This document shows positions 4,946 through 5,505 of a DNA stretch of 5,505 bases, one piece after another. The notes under the pieces are model-generated. The model worked only from the letters and a program-made list of their open reading frames with translations. It was not told where the DNA came from and did not search any database. Numbering within the stretch: the stretch's first letter is position 1; the number at the start of each line of letters is the position of its first letter. The translations under genes were made by a program, and so were the position numbers. Source of the DNA: an uncultured Veillonella sp. (GTDB lineage Bacteria > Bacillota > Negativicutes > Veillonellales > Veillonellaceae); the NCBI RefSeq assembly GCF_934190855.1, contig NZ_CAKPTN010000106.1, forward strand, positions 1 to 5,505, in the 5' to 3' direction.

Positions 4946-5505
4946 CTATTCTGTAACGCGTACCGCTAAACCACTGAAGCTTTCAACAGTACCAATCATA
5001 GCCGCACAGTCTATACCAGCCTTATGTAACGCCTCTACGAGTTGTTCCCCTTCGTTAGCAGGAACAGAGAATAGCAAGCCACCCGAGGTTTGCGGATCAA
5101 AGAGAATATCTGTCCACACAGGGTCCAAAGCCTCATCAACTTGTACATCGGTTATGGCCTTGCGATTACCATAAGACGCAGCAGGGACTAATCCCATTTG
5201 AGCCGCTTCGATAACATCATCAAAAAGCGGAATATCGTAAGCCTTAATGTGTATTGTTACATCAGACGCACTAGCCATTTCTACGGAGTGCCCCATAAGG
5301 CTAAATCCAGTTACATCAGTACAAGCATGGACAGTAAAGTTGTGAGCCACCTCTGTACCCACTCTATTTAACGTACTCATGCTAGTGACAGCTTGCTCCG
5401 TACCTACAGGGAATAAATCTGCTTTCAGCGCATTATTCATGATACCAGTTCCAATACGTTTTGTTAGAACGAGTACATCTCCTACCTGGGCCCCTTTATT
5501 TTTCC
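4946..5505 (-). CDS. selD: Selenide, water dikinase SelD (C-terminal part, cut by window edge)
   Basis: SelD (EC 2.7.9.3) makes selenophosphate from selenide and ATP, releasing AMP and phosphate. Selenophosphate is the selenium donor for selenocysteine, for selenouridine in tRNA, and for the selenium-dependent cofactor of some molybdenum hydroxylases. Only the last 185 complete codons lie here, about half of the usual 345 or so residues. The frame is open to the edge, so the ATG at 5440 is an internal Met, not the start. Reading from the edge, GDVLVLTKRIGTGI (before 5441), TDVTGFSLMGH and DPQTSGGLLF match known SelD C-terminal motifs of the PurM/AIR-synthase fold. The N-terminal Cys/Sec and lysine active-site residues are outside the window. 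The gene ends in TAG and is followed by yedF on the same strand. Confidence 0.95.
   Translation of the reverse strand, partial: KNKGAQVGDVLVLTKRIGTGIMNNALKADLFPVGTEQAVTSMSTLNRVGTEVAHNFTVHACTDVTGFSLMGHSVEMASASDVTIHIKAYDIPLFDDVIEAAQMGLVPAASYGNRKAITDVQVDEALDPVWTDILFDPQTSGGLLFSVPANEGEQLVEALHKAGIDCAAMIGTVESFSGLAVRVTE

Noticed and set aside
4884..5174. Plus-strand open frame opposite selD
   Set aside because: Antisense shadow of conserved SelD sequence, with low-complexity Ser/Thr-rich translation and no initiation signal.
4946..5440. Treating ATG 5440 as the start of a short selD-like gene
   Set aside because: The frame stays open to the window edge and encodes the conserved GDVLVLTKRIGTGI segment upstream, so the gene is simply cut by the window.

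Overview
The window reads as chromosomal DNA of a low-GC (roughly 40% by eye) anaerobic bacterium of the Firmicutes lineage. Gene content (meso-diaminopimelate dehydrogenase, a YchF GTPase of bacterial type, a SelD/YedF/DUF3343 selenium group), strong AGGAGG-type ribosome binding sites and codon use suggest a member of the Negativicutes, perhaps close to Veillonella. The taxonomic call is inference and was not checked by any search.

Left part (1-2443, plus strand): two single-gene units. ddh (122-1093) has an extended -10 promoter and a strong terminator. It is followed by a second, longer inverted repeat, then ychF (start best placed at 1285) with its own extended -10 promoter. A bidirectional terminator at 2409-2443 separates the plus-strand genes from the convergent minus-strand genes.

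Middle part (2469-3009, minus strand): a pair of short stress-type proteins, a three-helix GlsB/YeaQ/YmgE membrane protein followed 64 bp later by a CsbD-like hydrophilic protein. A roughly 150 bp AT-rich gap with short repeats lies upstream. Next comes an NfsB-like FMN nitroreductase (3163-3873) with its own upstream gap.

Right part (3971-5505, minus strand): the 3' portion of selD (cut by the window edge), yedF, and a DUF3343 gene starting with TTG. They are spaced by about 44-54 bp and closed by a terminator whose stem includes the last stop codon. SelD makes selenophosphate. YedF and DUF3343 are small cysteine-bearing proteins that accompany selD in many genomes and are thought to handle reactive sulfur or selenium. 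This is the functionally most interesting block, although such clusters are already known as an association. I see no mobile element, CRISPR array, tRNA or rRNA in the window, and nothing that clearly amounts to an undescribed system.
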